DNA from: Utricularia gibba
Lineage: Eukaryota > Streptophyta > Magnoliopsida > Lamiales > Lentibulariaceae
Assembly: GCA_002189035.1 (NCBI GenBank)
Contig: NEEC01000011.1
Coordinates: 1,674,001-1,738,000 of the forward strand
Length of the DNA stretch: 64,000 nt
Direction: 5' to 3'
Under the pieces are notes generated by a model that was not told the DNA's origin, ran no database searches, and saw only the letters and a program-made list of their open reading frames with translations. Shown piece after piece: positions 20,601-32,879 of this stretch; positions within the stretch are counted from its first letter, which is position 1, and each line of letters opens with the position of its first letter. Position numbers and translations under genes: made by a program.

Positions 20601-23470
20601 AATAATCTATGAACCCAGTTACCTCTTCCAAGAAGAAGAAGAAGACGGTTAGTGTGTGTCACGTGTATTTGGACAAAAAAGATTTCACGAGCCCCTCAGT
20701 TTCTTAAAAATAAAATTAGACCCCATCCAAGACAAACTCATGAATAAATTGAATAATGGATTTAATCTATTTAAATAATAATTTTATTTTTTCAAATATA
20801 AAAATTATTTAAACTCAACTTTATGATTAATTTTAAATAATTTTCATTTTCTCAAATTATAATTATAGGTGTTATTAATTTTTTGAAATGATAATGTTTA
20901 ATTTTTAAAGATTTTATTCTTTACACGTTCTATAGTAAAATCATAAATTCGAATTTTGTGATTTAACTTCAAAACTTATTGAATTTCTTGGATCTTTGTT
21001 TCTTGAAGATTCTAATCTTTAGTCTAATTGTAATAACATGTCAAGTTTATGTGCAAGATTACATATTTGTATCATTCAGAACAGTTCATATGGTCAGAAT
21101 ATTATATTTATATTCACATGTAATCATATATATTTTAATATTTTATATTCAATGTAAATCTGAAAACACGTGACCAAAGCAGAAATCTTCTAGAATCCTA
21201 ACAACACAAAAGCTTGGGTGACGATTTGTACAATTTGTGCTGTTTTCATCTTCCAAGACGCGTATAATTTAATGAGGGAATATATTAATTATATATGTTT
21301 ATTATATTGTGTGAATTTGCACTTTAAAATATTAGTGTTTGAAATATTTTGCAGAAAAAAATCCGCATAATATATATTGAATTAATACTATAAATTACAA
21401 CACAATTTATTGAGAAAATGGAATGAAAAACGTCTTATTTACATTATATTCACTAAATTAAGTTAACAAAAAATTAATAATCAGCTTTTTTAATTCTAAA
21501 TAATTTTATTGTCTATTTAAAAAATTATATAACGTATACCAAATGAATTTGTATTTCATCAAAATTAATTATATTTTATATTAAGGTAAGTGGGGCGATC
21601 CGATTGGGGATGTCACCATCAAAGACAGCGGGTGGGCCCTCCATCTGACAATAAATTTCCTATTTCTGTAGTATTTTTTTCGGGGTTCATTACAAGAATG
21701 GGATCGATGGTGCTGCCTCGCAATCTGATTGGCTGGTGCACAGATGCGGTACTGACAACCTGCAGTATCCAATTCGGCTTAATTGGGAGTCTCCTTCCTT
21801 TTCTTCCAAATATTTCAAAATTTACGCTATTTTCTAAAACATTAATTAATTAATATATGTAATTAAAAAGATGATTTATTGAAAATATTGATATAAAATA
21901 TATTATAATGTGAAGTTAGTTTCCATCTCCCTTTTTGTCGTTTCGTGTAAAGAAAAATTTAAAAAAAAAAGTATTTTAAAAAGTAATGTAGACTAGAGAA
22001 GGATCAACGGATCTACGCCCTACACGTGTCAGCTTCTTTATGGTAGGTGCTAGGAGTCTTGTCGGTTGTCCCCGGATGGGTGGAATATTTTATTTTAAAA
22101 AATGAGGTATATTCCATTCTGGTACGAGATTGCAATTATCAACGAAATATGGGGCAAAAATGTGATATTCGAAATGTGAATAACATTCAATTAATATTAT
22201 TCACCAATAATATTATGCGATATTTTTACTATTATTATTTTCATCCTCAAAGGCCAATATAATACACGTTATCTAACCTTGAATCTGATTTTAAAAAGCT
22301 ATTACGTATACCGACTTTCTATTTGAAAAGAAAATAACAAACTGTAGGAATAATAAATTTTGATATGACTACCATTATAATAGAAGAAAATCAATCATAA
22401 TCGAACATGAACCTTATTTGTATTCATTCATTAAATTAGTAGAGTATATATTTTATTTGTATTCATTTATTTACAATATTCAAACAAAATAAACAATATC
22501 ATTTAGAGTAATAGAAGATTCTCATTCTACTTTTACCCCTCGTTGTTCCTTAGAGTAATAGAAGATTCTCATTTGTATTCATCCATTAAATTAGTCGAGT
22601 ATGTATTTTGTTTGTATTCATTTATTTACAATATTCAAACAAAAGTGAACTCAGCAAATTCTAATCCAATTTGAATAGAAATTGTTCATTAGTCATAATA
22701 ATCCAAACTTTTACCCCTGGTCTTAGATTAATATACTTTTAAAATTAACATTTATTATTTATATTTTATTGACCAAACATGTAATATCTCATTCATATAC
22801 TCTTATCCTATCTACATATTAATATTAAAATATTTCTCATTATATTTAAATGGGATAATTTAAGAAATGAGAAAGGAACATTTCGCAGCCAAGGGATTAC
22901 GGTTTGAAAAGATGGGTTTAAAAAATGATGGGGTGATGTGAATATAATATGATATTATTATATTCAGATGACATGTCTAATTAATGATACGGACAACGAG
23001 ACCGAAAGCGACAGCTGTCCCCTTCTTGTAATTATGTCAATGTTCCAATAGATACGTGCTTTGACTCACACATGGCGCCCTGTCGCTGTTCAACAACCTA
23101 ATTTGCAGATCTAACGCCTCCTTTTCTGCTCTTAAGTTCTAACAAGATTCTCGAATTGAAAAAAGAATCACATAACAATTGTCACTAAATAATTTCTCAC
23201 CAGACGTGATCAATGTTTTTCTGTGAGCACTCCAAGCTTAGGTGTATTATAAATATGACTCACTGTATATTTAAAATTTCGATTACCATTTTTTCAAATA
23301 ACCCCTCCAAGCTGGATGATGCATTGATTTGGGGAATTAAATTTCTTGTTAGAAAAACAAACAACACATGTAATGTAGATTTCTCGTTAAGGGGTGGATG
23401 TTATCAGGACAAGGCATGTCAACCAGAAAGTGGAACAGGAAACTTGGGGTGTTCATCATGAATGTCCTGA
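20601..23470. other. AT-rich intergenic region
   Basis: No coding region is recognised. Plus-strand frames of 60-87 codons (for example 21590-21853 and 23213-23461) lack codon bias and known motifs. A CACGTG G-box lies at about 22024. A nested duplication at 22.4-22.65 kb is listed separately. Confidence 0.5.
22417..22645. repeat. Two interleaved direct duplications
   Basis: Repeat A (about 73 bp: 'ttgtattcat.cattaaatt', then 'gtattcatttatttacaata') is at 22417-22489 and 22571-22644. Repeat B (agagtaatagaagattctca) is at about 22505 and 22552, between and partly overlapping the A copies. Confidence 0.8.
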
Positions 23471-24106
23471 AGTATCAAGATCAAAGCATCAATGGCATTT
23501 ACTTTCATAATCAAGCATCTTAACTCCAGAGTGTTTGATTTCCACGTTCCAGTTCCAATGATTTATAACTGCAACTGAATTCTAGATGGCAACAACATGT
23601 TTTCTTATTTTTGAGCAGCATCCACCATAATGTCTAGAACAATCATATATGTCATAAGCAGAGGAAACGAATCAAAATAGTGGTGCCCCAGTAATTCTAT
23701 AGTTAAGTTATAATGGAAACTCAAAAATTAAGCACGATCCACATGATATAGTTAGAGCACATATGTGAGGGAAACGTGAAACCACCAGAGGGGAGAGGCC
23801 AATGGCGACAACAAAGCTAAAAACTGGCTTTTAATGGGTTCAAGGTTCTCACAAGTTTATTCTATGAAAAGGTTATCATGTCCGATGCAAGGTGAGATAT
23901 GCCGATGAGGCGTAAAAAGGTGGAGGAGGTGAAGAAAAGGGAAGAAGGGAATGCAAGAAAGGAGAACCCAAGAATGATGAAAAGGAACATGAAAGCTGTA
24001 CTGGAGAGATGGGACGCCTAGTCTTCTTTGTCATTTCTGCCGCATGGGAGTTAGAAGTACAGGGGACTAACCATAAACATGTGATTCGCCAACTACCAGG
24101 CATATT

Positions 24107-26439
24107 TCATAAACTGCTTGTCGGGTGGGCAATTGTCTCGCTGAAGTTGGACATTGATGGAGGAGATGATGCTATGGCTGCCTTTCCGTTGATTTCGGGT
24201 GTTCCCCGATCCACTGCCACTTCACTGCCGGAGGCTTGCAGAAGCTGGCGATGGGATTGCAGAAGCTGTACCATGGGAATACCTTTTGATGTTAGTCATG
24301 AAGTAAAATGTGTCTCGCACTTGCAATCTGAGCCATTTATCAAATGAAAATAAACATATAAACTTGTGCGAATGTGGTAAAAGGAATCACCTCAATTTGT
24401 TGATGTAATAGTCTAATCTGCAGATCACGGATAGAATCTGATGTACTTCCAGGCCCCAGTTTCCCGATAGGGTTCAAGAGGTCTGAAGAGATGAGAGAGC
24501 CCAGAGGCAGCTCTGTGGATGTCACGTTTGTTTGTGCATCGCTCGGTTGACTGAATATGCATGGAACTAAGGCATATCCGGGAGAGCTGAAATAAGTACA
24601 GAAGCAATGTCAAGGTATTGCATTTCTCTTGTTTCACTCAGGGTCATGCATATAAATCAACTAGGGAAACATGCATATCAAAGAGACTATACTGCGAGCT
24701 AATAAATTAACCAAATAACACACAATGCGGCCTAATCAGGAAGCCTGTTGCAAAACTGAAACATTTTCTAGATGAATCAGGAAAATACCGCAATATCTTA
24801 TTCGGAGAGGGATAAACAAAGGACTTTTCATATATGGTAGCGGCAGAAGCAGCAGCTTGGATTCTAACTTCATGAGGAGTTGTCTTATGATTTAATGCAA
24901 CATCACCAATGGAGTCTTGAGAAGATGCACCAGGCGCAGCAGCGGTTCCTACAGTCATGGATGATGTTAAAAACTGAGATGAAGTACAAATTTGTATTCA
25001 TCATGGCGGAGTCTCGTTTTTAAGTTAACTGGAAAGGCAAGAGATCGGTCATGCAAATGTTGATCCCATGGCACAAAATACAATTTCCAATTCATCAATG
25101 CATTCGGTTGATTAAACAAATCACTTCTGTTATACCTTGCTCATTGCTTTCAGCCCCAACAGCAGGAGTTGACGTTGAGTGTTCAGGTGGTACAACGGGG
25201 GCTCTACATGTTGGGCATGTCGTTTGCCTTTCCAGCCAGGACCTTAGACAGTGAACATGGAAGAGATGACCACAGATAAGTTTCTTTGCCGTAGTCATCT
25301 CCTCTCGACATATGATACAAGTTGCATCATTTCTACAAAAGGAATCCACCATCAAAAAGTTAGTAACAGACACATAAGAGTTTCTCCAGATCAAATAAAA
25401 AACGCTTACGAATTAAGCTCTTCAGGTGTTGCATCTGGGAAACGGTCATTCATATTTGAAGTGATCTTTCGATAGCGTACATAATCAGAAATCCGTACTC
25501 TAAAATTATGGAAAGTCTCGTATAGCTCCCTGATTAAGTGAAGCGGGATACCATAGTTCCTGGAAGGAGAAATAACCGCAGAGTATTAACTCACCAACAA
25601 ACAATTTTTCAAAAAAACAAGCACAAAAAGTAAACAGAAGCTGGCTTACACGAATATCACAAAGAAGAAACACATGTACATTGTTAGGTGTAGTAAGTCA
25701 CGAATAAGTTCCAGATAGAAGGTATAGACAGCCTTCTTTTCCCATTGCCCTTCCATTAGCATGTCACCAATAAATAATCCGTACTTCACAAATGTTGCTA
25801 TCGTTGAAGTGGCCAGTATCATGTACCTACGAAGTAAAAAAACAAAGTTTAATAAGAACCCAATCTCAAATAAACCAAAAAAAAAGATGCACTTCAATGA
25901 GCTTACTCAAACGCGAAAAAGAGAGCCACTGATGCCTGTTTAGTTTCCATTAAAAACTTGACATAACTATAAAAAAAGAAACCATCAACAAGTAGAAGAA
26001 ACGCCATAAAGGACACAATACGCGCATGAGATAGCCTCGGAATCGCCGGAGTTGTTTCAATATACTCAACTCTCTTCTGGGAGAGCCAGTGCAAGGCCTT
26101 GATTAGGAGTAATGCCGTTATCATTGCCAGAAATGAAACAGAAAAATCTTGTCTAAAAATAGTTATAGCCAACAGGATTTCCATAACTTCTCGCCAGGAC
26201 TGCTCATTCAACCTCTCAACCTCTGCTTCTCGAAGTGTGCCAAGGAAGATCTTCTTAGTCAATTGCCAAAGAACGCACATAATAACCAAGCCCATATTCA
26301 GGAGGAGGACCAAACTGATCTTGGACGTTGATAAATAAACCATTGCTGGATAAAACTGTCTTCTAGTACTGAAAGCATGATAGATGATCCCCAGTGTAGC
26401 CACAATGCTAAGTGCAGCATAAGTCTGCAGCTTAATCAT
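24107..26439 (-). CDS. HRD1: E3 ubiquitin-protein ligase HRD1 (ERAD)
   Basis: ER-membrane RING ligase that ubiquitinates misfolded proteins being exported from the ER. Exons: 26439-25907, 25826-25650, 25559-25410, 25332-25136, 24948-24789, 24586-24391 and 24282-24107. The start [20 protein letters not shown] opens a multi-span membrane region with family motifs [20 protein letters not shown] and [10 protein letters not shown]. The RING-H2 domain is complete ([41 protein letters not shown]). The C-terminal part is variable. The last exon reads well as [16 protein letters not shown] to the stop at 24107, but it is one base out of phase with exon 6. This implies a missing base, a different splice, or an alternative short C-terminus. 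A 5'-UTR intron is likely (donor about 26812, acceptor 26450). With one base added the product is 529 residues. Confidence 0.93.
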
Positions 26440-27853
26440 TTTATTTCGTTTCCTGTTTATCACGACCAGATTATACCGAAGCAGGAAGTAAATAAAAACG
26501 CAATACGGTAGTTGCAGCTTCAGGAAGTAACCACAGTATTTACGCTGTCACCGCATAGGAATTCCAAAGGTCAACTACACAAAAGTCTTTTCTTGAACTG
26601 GACTGTGTCACCCACCTTTTTCAGTTTCAACTTCGAAAGAAACGAAATCAACCACGAAATCCAGCAAAAAGGATCTCTCAACATCATAATCCCATTTCTT
26701 CAAATCTGAAGGAAATAATCCAAACAGTCAATTCTAGGGTTGAGAGGGAACATGATCCAAGCGGAAGGGAGGGGGAATCCGTTCAGATTTAAGGAATAGG
26801 AACTCACTGGATAGCGACGGAGGAGGCGGAGCTCCAGAAAAGCGACGTCGCCGGAGTTGAGGCGGCAATTTCAAGGACACGACACGTGCACCGATGGGTT
26901 ACCATGGATCAAGTCAATAAAACTTTTCACTGGTCAAATACATTAAATTTGTTAAATAAAAGAAAATACAATAAATTAATTCCTGTTAAATTTGATTGAA
27001 AAGCCATAGCATGATGTTTTTAAAACAAGTTTTTCGACTCGCGAATTACGAATTCCTCCTTTGATCTCAAAAATGTGTTTTCAACATTTTAATTTAATGA
27101 TTAAATCATTCTCCTATGAAAGATTAGTCATTTTACTCTAATGAATTTGAAAAATAATCATCCTATTATTATTGTGTTTGAAAAATAACCATTTTATATA
27201 TAATTTTTTTATTTTAGTATGTAAGAGATAATGTTAATATGATTACTTTTAAAAAAACACCTCTTTTTCGATCGTGTTACTTTTCTTAGAAATCTGTGTA
27301 AGAAAAACGACGATAGCCACTGTTTTCTGCCATGTGGCGTCTCAAATTCGTTGATGGAGTCATTTGCATTAATTAATTGATTGAACTTGTAAAATACGGT
27401 TTTAACTAAATAATATCCTTCATGCTTTTCGTTAATTAATTGAACTTGTAAAATAATATTACAAACTAAATATGTAATAATTAATTTTAATTAACTAAAA
27501 AAGTGTATTAATAATTTATATAAAAATTCAACAAAATCAAACTTTTACATACATGCATCATCAAACATGTTTAGATTTTAAACCCCGAATAAATTATATA
27601 TAATTAAATCTAGATTAAACCAAAACCCACATACCAAACCCAAACCAACATACCAAACGTGCACTAACAGATCAAGTTCCATTAATCAATACGCTTCTGA
27701 AGAGGTTTAGCCTGGAAGATACGCATCAGCTGCATTTGAAAATGCCTCCTGGTTGCTGGGCAGATGAGGCATGAGCAATGCTGTTTCATTCTACTCATAA
27801 AACCTTTATTCTTCCGGATACAAAGGAAAAAAAGAAAAAAGAAACTTCCAAAC
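26440..27853. other. HRD1 leader and promoter; spacer to the MYB gene
   Basis: 26450-26812 fits a 5'-UTR intron of HRD1. 26800-26890 is GC-rich and includes an ACACGTGC element at 26884-26891 (G-box/ABRE-like core CACGTG), near the expected transcription start. 26.93-27.65 kb is AT-rich spacer. 27.66-27.85 kb is probably the 3'-UTR of the MYB gene. Confidence 0.45.
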
Positions 27854-28941
27854 CTATGAATAAAACATGGGGGAGTTCATGGCGGAGCTCAACAAACCAG
27901 TCCAGTAATCGCCGTCTTCGTTGAGCTCCGCAACGTAATCGCGGCTGATGAAGTCCGAATCACCAGTCGGGTCGAAACCAGAGCAATTTTCCATGGAAGA
28001 TGGTGTCAAAATACTGCAATGAGCGCTAGAAACCACGTCGTTCGTGACCGCCGGAGCACCTTGTTTGGCATCCGGACTGTTGGAGGAAATGCTAAACGTC
28101 GCCGTCGGCGTGGGGCTGAAAAAGCTGTGACCAGAAGCCGTCGCTTTCCAAACATGAAGAACATCCAAACATCTCGGTATCGACGTCGCTGTCACCTCCG
28201 ATGACGGATTCAGTTGTGTTGTAGACTTCCATCGGAGCTGCAGCATGGACGAAAGCTCCGCTTCCCGAACAAGACGAGCCTCGGCTTCAAGCCGAGCCAT
28301 CTCCCATTGAGCCATGTGGCTCAACATGGCTACCCGACGCGACTGAACCGTCCCCCCGGCGGCGGTCTCCTTCGGCCGGTGAGTGACGGGGTCGATACCC
28401 ATTCGCGCCAACCGCTTCTTCAATCGAGTGTTCCAATAGTTCTTTATCTCGTTGTCCGTACGTCCCGGCAAGTACGCCGCGATCGTCGACCATCTACGTA
28501 AGTAACAAACTCCGTCAATCAATCAAACACGTAGTTTGCGCCACAGAAATCCAACATCGAAACCTAAATTATCATTTTCATTTCAAAATGTGAGACGTGA
28601 TTTTGAATAGTACCTATTTCCGAGGAGGGCATGGAGCCGGAGTATGGTTTTCTCCTCCTCCGCCGTGAGCTTTCCTCGGGTGATATCAGGCCTCAAGTAA
28701 TTTGCCCATCTCAGGCGACAGCTCTTTCCGCATCTTTGCAACCCTGAGTCTAAAGTAGTTTACAACGTGTGTGTGTCTAGTAAAAACAACGAAAGGAAGA
28801 CTAACCAGCTTTGGCGGGGAGGCTGCGCCAATTTCCGCCGCCGTGGAGGCGGATGTAATCGAGCAGCTTCCGGTCTTCTTCCTTGGTCCAGGGCCCTTTC
28901 CTTAGGGCCACGGCGGTTCTCTCCTCGCCGTTGGATTGCAT
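27854..28941 (-). CDS. R2R3-MYB transcription factor
   Basis: DNA-binding regulator of 301 residues. Exons: 28941-28806, 28743-28614 and 28493-27854, with the two introns at the standard R2R3-MYB positions (in G of AKAG and in R of LLGNR). R2 ([20 protein letters not shown], then [19 protein letters not shown]) and R3 ([20 protein letters not shown], then [15 protein letters not shown]) are complete. After them come [11 protein letters not shown] and [19 protein letters not shown], a motif shared by MIXTA-like/subgroup 9-10 MYBs that control epidermal cell shape, cuticle or suberin. Oddly, the leader [18 protein letters not shown] lacks the usual MGRxPCC start. An upstream in-frame GTG is not a likely start. 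The exact subgroup is uncertain. Confidence 0.92.
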
Positions 28942-31900
28942 CCCGACTGCAGCCAGATGATCAGATGAAGTACTATTTACCACAGATAGATTGTTTATTT
29001 ATACAGAAGAGACAGACGTGGAAGGTGAAGTGAGAGAGATACGCATCTAACATACATACTGCTTACTGAAAAAGAACAACGTGGGACATGGACAATACAA
29101 CCGACGTGGGTCCCATAACGCCGGATTGTGGCGTCACCGGCGATTGAGATGTTTCGGACCGGCTGCTGCTTTTTAAATTCAGAACTTCTTGTCTCGGATT
29201 CCGGCCGGGGGGGGGGGGGGGGGGGGGAGCGGGGTGGGGTTTGACCCACGCATGCGCCCGACGCCCTGTCCTTATGACCACTCGCCAATTTACTAGAATA
29301 AAGTCTCATTCAAAAAAAAATTATATTTTATAAAATGAATTACTTTGAAACAAAAACACGATATTTATTGTCATTTTTCTAAATATAAAATGATGTTCCA
29401 TTTTATTTTATGTAATTTTTTATAAACAAGTAAAAAATAGATACGTTCAATCTAAAAATAGATTTAATTAAAATTTTATTAATATTTATATAAAAATGTG
29501 ATTATAATTGAAAGTATGTTTGATAGATAAATTTTACAAATATATATTTAAAATTTTATTTAATTTGTATATATTTTTAGAATATAATAAAAAAATCACG
29601 CGTATATCAAAAAACAAGTCTACTAAATATACATAATTCTCAATAGACAGTGTATTTTAAAATTTCCATTTTCTTTCCAATGGTGCACCATATTTTAGAA
29701 TTATAGGCATGTGTACTCTTTATTACATTTTTGTGTCCATTTAAAAAAAAAGGAAAAAAATCTGGTTTTTGGCGCATTCATTTAATACCATGAGGTAACT
29801 GATAAGTGGGACCCCCACCTCCACGAATATTATAATCGAATCAGACATATTATTACGCATGGTGCTTCAGCCTGTCGGAATTTTCAAATGTCGTAAAATT
29901 TGCTCCTGTGGCCTTTCTCAATTGGCTGAAGGATTCTTTTTCTTTTTCTTTTTAATTTAATAAATAATTATAGGAAGTTAAAAAAAACATTGAAGCTATG
30001 TTCTACACATATTTTAATTCTCATTTTTTGAAATGAGAAATTAATAGTTTTTCAAAACAATGGGGTGCTGATTTTATTCATTCATGTAAAATACAATTGA
30101 AAGTTCATTTTTTATAGGATTTTAAAATATGCAAAATGTACCTAAAATTTTTAGCATTTCAAATATGTCTGTCATAAAAAAATTTTATATTGATTATAAA
30201 TATTTTCATCTGTCATAAAATATTTTTTTAAAAAAAAAAGAGTTATGTGAGGGAGAGCGAGGTAGTAAATGAGAATGTACGGATTGTGGCAACATGATGT
30301 GATCAATTCACTGCATGGCACTGCGGCCGTGCATGGGAAGGTGTCACAATACGAGGGGATGGATCATTTCTTGTTTTTCGATATTATAAAGTAATTTTTT
30401 TCTTTTTGGATAAAAAAATAAACGAATATTCAACATCCTTCATTTTAAAGGTAACACTTAAATTAAATTACACAAAGAAAATAGATCGAGTTTGCCCCAA
30501 CTTACGATTAATATAAAAAATTTAATTTTCAAATTTAAAAATTGTGTCATAGATAATTCAATTTTTTTTTGTAAACAATTTATTCTTTAATTTATTAAAT
30601 TACATATTTAATCCATCTATTAAAACTAATCAATGTTGATCATAACGTCATCATAACAATCCATTATACGATACTTAATATAAATATCATTATACGGGAT
30701 ACAAATATAATACAACCTTAACAAGAGTTTTATTTTATTTGTCGAACTTCAGACGCAAATACGAAAAACCGTAATGTGAAATCTTGTTGGGTTTCAAAAT
30801 CAGAATCCGTTTACGATGCTATTAGCCAGTTCAATTTTTAAAAATATTGAAAACCATTTAGATCTACATTACATGGTTTGACAACTTTGAGTGTTTTTTT
30901 TTTGTGGTAATTTTGAAATTGAAGAATTTATTTGTTTATACTAATTGAAAATTGAAGTATTTTTCTTAAAATTTTATCTAAAGAAATGAATATGCTAGTT
31001 TTATTTTTAGATTTAATCATGATTTTATATTGAATTTTTTAATAAATTGAATAGAATGGTTTATTAATTTCTAATCAATAAAATAGTAGAGTCAATTTGG
31101 TTCTTTTTCTTCAAAATTATTTTTCCATAAATGCTTATATATTTATTAACACTTAAACGATAAGAAATTGTTCATAATTAGTAATAATAATATTTGTAAA
31201 ACACTTTCTAGAAGAATAAATTATTTTACTCCAACAATGGCATTAAATGGTTTTGGTACTTGACATACCTTAAATAGATATCTTATTCTAATGCAAAAAC
31301 TATTGAATGGCGGTTATTATTATTATATATTTTTTAAGGCCACAATTTTTTTTATTAAAAAACCCCTCCCCATCTGTGGATTGTATTGACTATTGAACGC
31401 CCTCTTTAGTGATATTATTTCACTAACATTTATTGTTATTTTTATCACGAAAGTTATAACAAAAGTTAAAGAGATATTTCTAAATTTTAAATTTTATTTA
31501 AAGGATAAAAAAAGCTGCAACGCACGGATATGTATGTTTTGGAACGTATGCGGATGCGTACCCGAGACGCTACTATTATTAAAAAGTTTTAAAAAAAATT
31601 TATACTATCTGTTTTGTTACATATTTGACAATTTTAGAGTTACTTTTTAATTAAGAATATTTTATCTAATTTATTAGTTTCTGATTTTTAGTAATATATA
31701 TATTTTTTAAATTAATAAAATAATAAACTTTAAATTAATGTATTTTACTTGTTTCCTAATAGGATACTTTTAAATTTGTTGTATCCATATCTTCGTAGCC
31801 ATATCAGTATTGATGATGCACTTGGATCCGTTTTTTGTAGAAAAAAAAATGTATTTGGGCCTGAACCAATTATTTATATAAGATTCATCCAATAGTATGG

Positions 31901-32270
31901 GCGTTACTAGATGATTTAAATGGATCATGAAGTATGGGCATGTTTTTGGTCGCTTATTTGAGCCTGAGCCACATCTCGAGAAACGCCCATTGGGCCCAAT
32001 GATGATCAATCGTGTGACAGCTCACTCGCCGGTGTCCGCAAGTCAAAGCGTCCGGACTGCCGACACCGACACACTATACGGTGCATTCATGCGGACACGC
32101 GTGGGACACGCCAATGATTAATCCAGGAGATCCACCATAAACGCAATGTTACATGCATAATCATGTGTGAAATAGCGCAGGTGAAAATCCTGTTAATAAA
32201 TCAATAAATAAAACAAACTTTTAAAATCTTTTTTTAACAGTTTTACTGTTCAGTTAGAAACAGTTGGGAG
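28942..32270. other. MYB promoter and AT-rich spacer
   Basis: 28.94-29.28 kb is the MYB upstream region: two ACGTGGG motifs (about 29080 and 29104), the G21 tract at 29207-29227 and a TTGACC W-box at about 29240. 29.3-31.95 kb is AT-rich with no recognised gene. 31.95-32.12 kb is a GC-richer patch with TGGGCCCA (31992-31999) ahead of the PMT2-type gene. Confidence 0.5.
29207..29227. repeat. Homopolymer of 21 G on the plus strand
   Basis: An uninterrupted G run of 21, followed after AGC by GGGG and again GGGG. It lies about 270 bp upstream of the MYB start codon. Confidence 0.9.
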
Positions 32271-32499
32271 ATCCGACAGCCGCCCTAAGACACAATTGGT
32301 TAAAACTTATCTTGTTAAGACAAAAGAGGTAAGGAAGGAACGCAGCGAGGAACAACGTGGGCTAAGGTAAGTGCCTAACAGCTACTGAGACCGTACACTG
32401 TAACATCTAGATATGGCGAGGAGAGGAGAGACACTTCAGATCTAAATAGTGTGGCAGTGAAGTCCAGCTGATTTCCCATTTGTTGGTGGGCGATTCCGT

Positions 32500-32879
32500 A
32501 GCTCCGCTCCCTTGTCTGGGAGAATTCGCCTTTTCTTGCCCAAGTGTCAACTGTGAAGTAGCAGTGGAGGCTACCTTGAAGCTTCGATCTGGTATCGCGG
32601 CTTGGTATGGGGAAATGAGAGCTTTTTCTTGATGTTTTACTGTGTGTTAGGCTCGTTGCTGCGTAGATCTTTGTTTCTGCTTAGGTATGTTGAGGTTTGA
32701 GTTGCTGATGAATCTGGGTGTTAGTGATTTTGGATGCTTGTTGATTTCAAAGCTCTTTGCTTCTGCTTTGTGGATTGTTCCTAGTTAATGTATAAAAGGA
32801 AGATTACATAGAGGAAAAATGGGTGCACAGTTTAAGTTCTAAGATGGCACCTGATTGTCTTGCTTTCAGGAGGGGATCC
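32500..32879 (+). other. 5'-UTR exon and intron of the PMT2-type gene
   Basis: A good donor at 32605 (GCTTG|GTATGG) and acceptor at 32868-32869 (gctttcag) define a 265-bp intron that ends 10 bases before the start codon. The first-exon boundary upstream cannot be set from sequence alone. Confidence 0.5.

Noticed and set aside
23213-23461. 82-codon plus-strand frame near the HRD1 3' end
   Set aside because: No motif, no splice context, composition like the surrounding spacer.
28942-28983. Upstream GTG start for the MYB protein
   Set aside because: Plant nuclear genes rarely use GTG; the ATG at 28941 gives the standard distance to R2.
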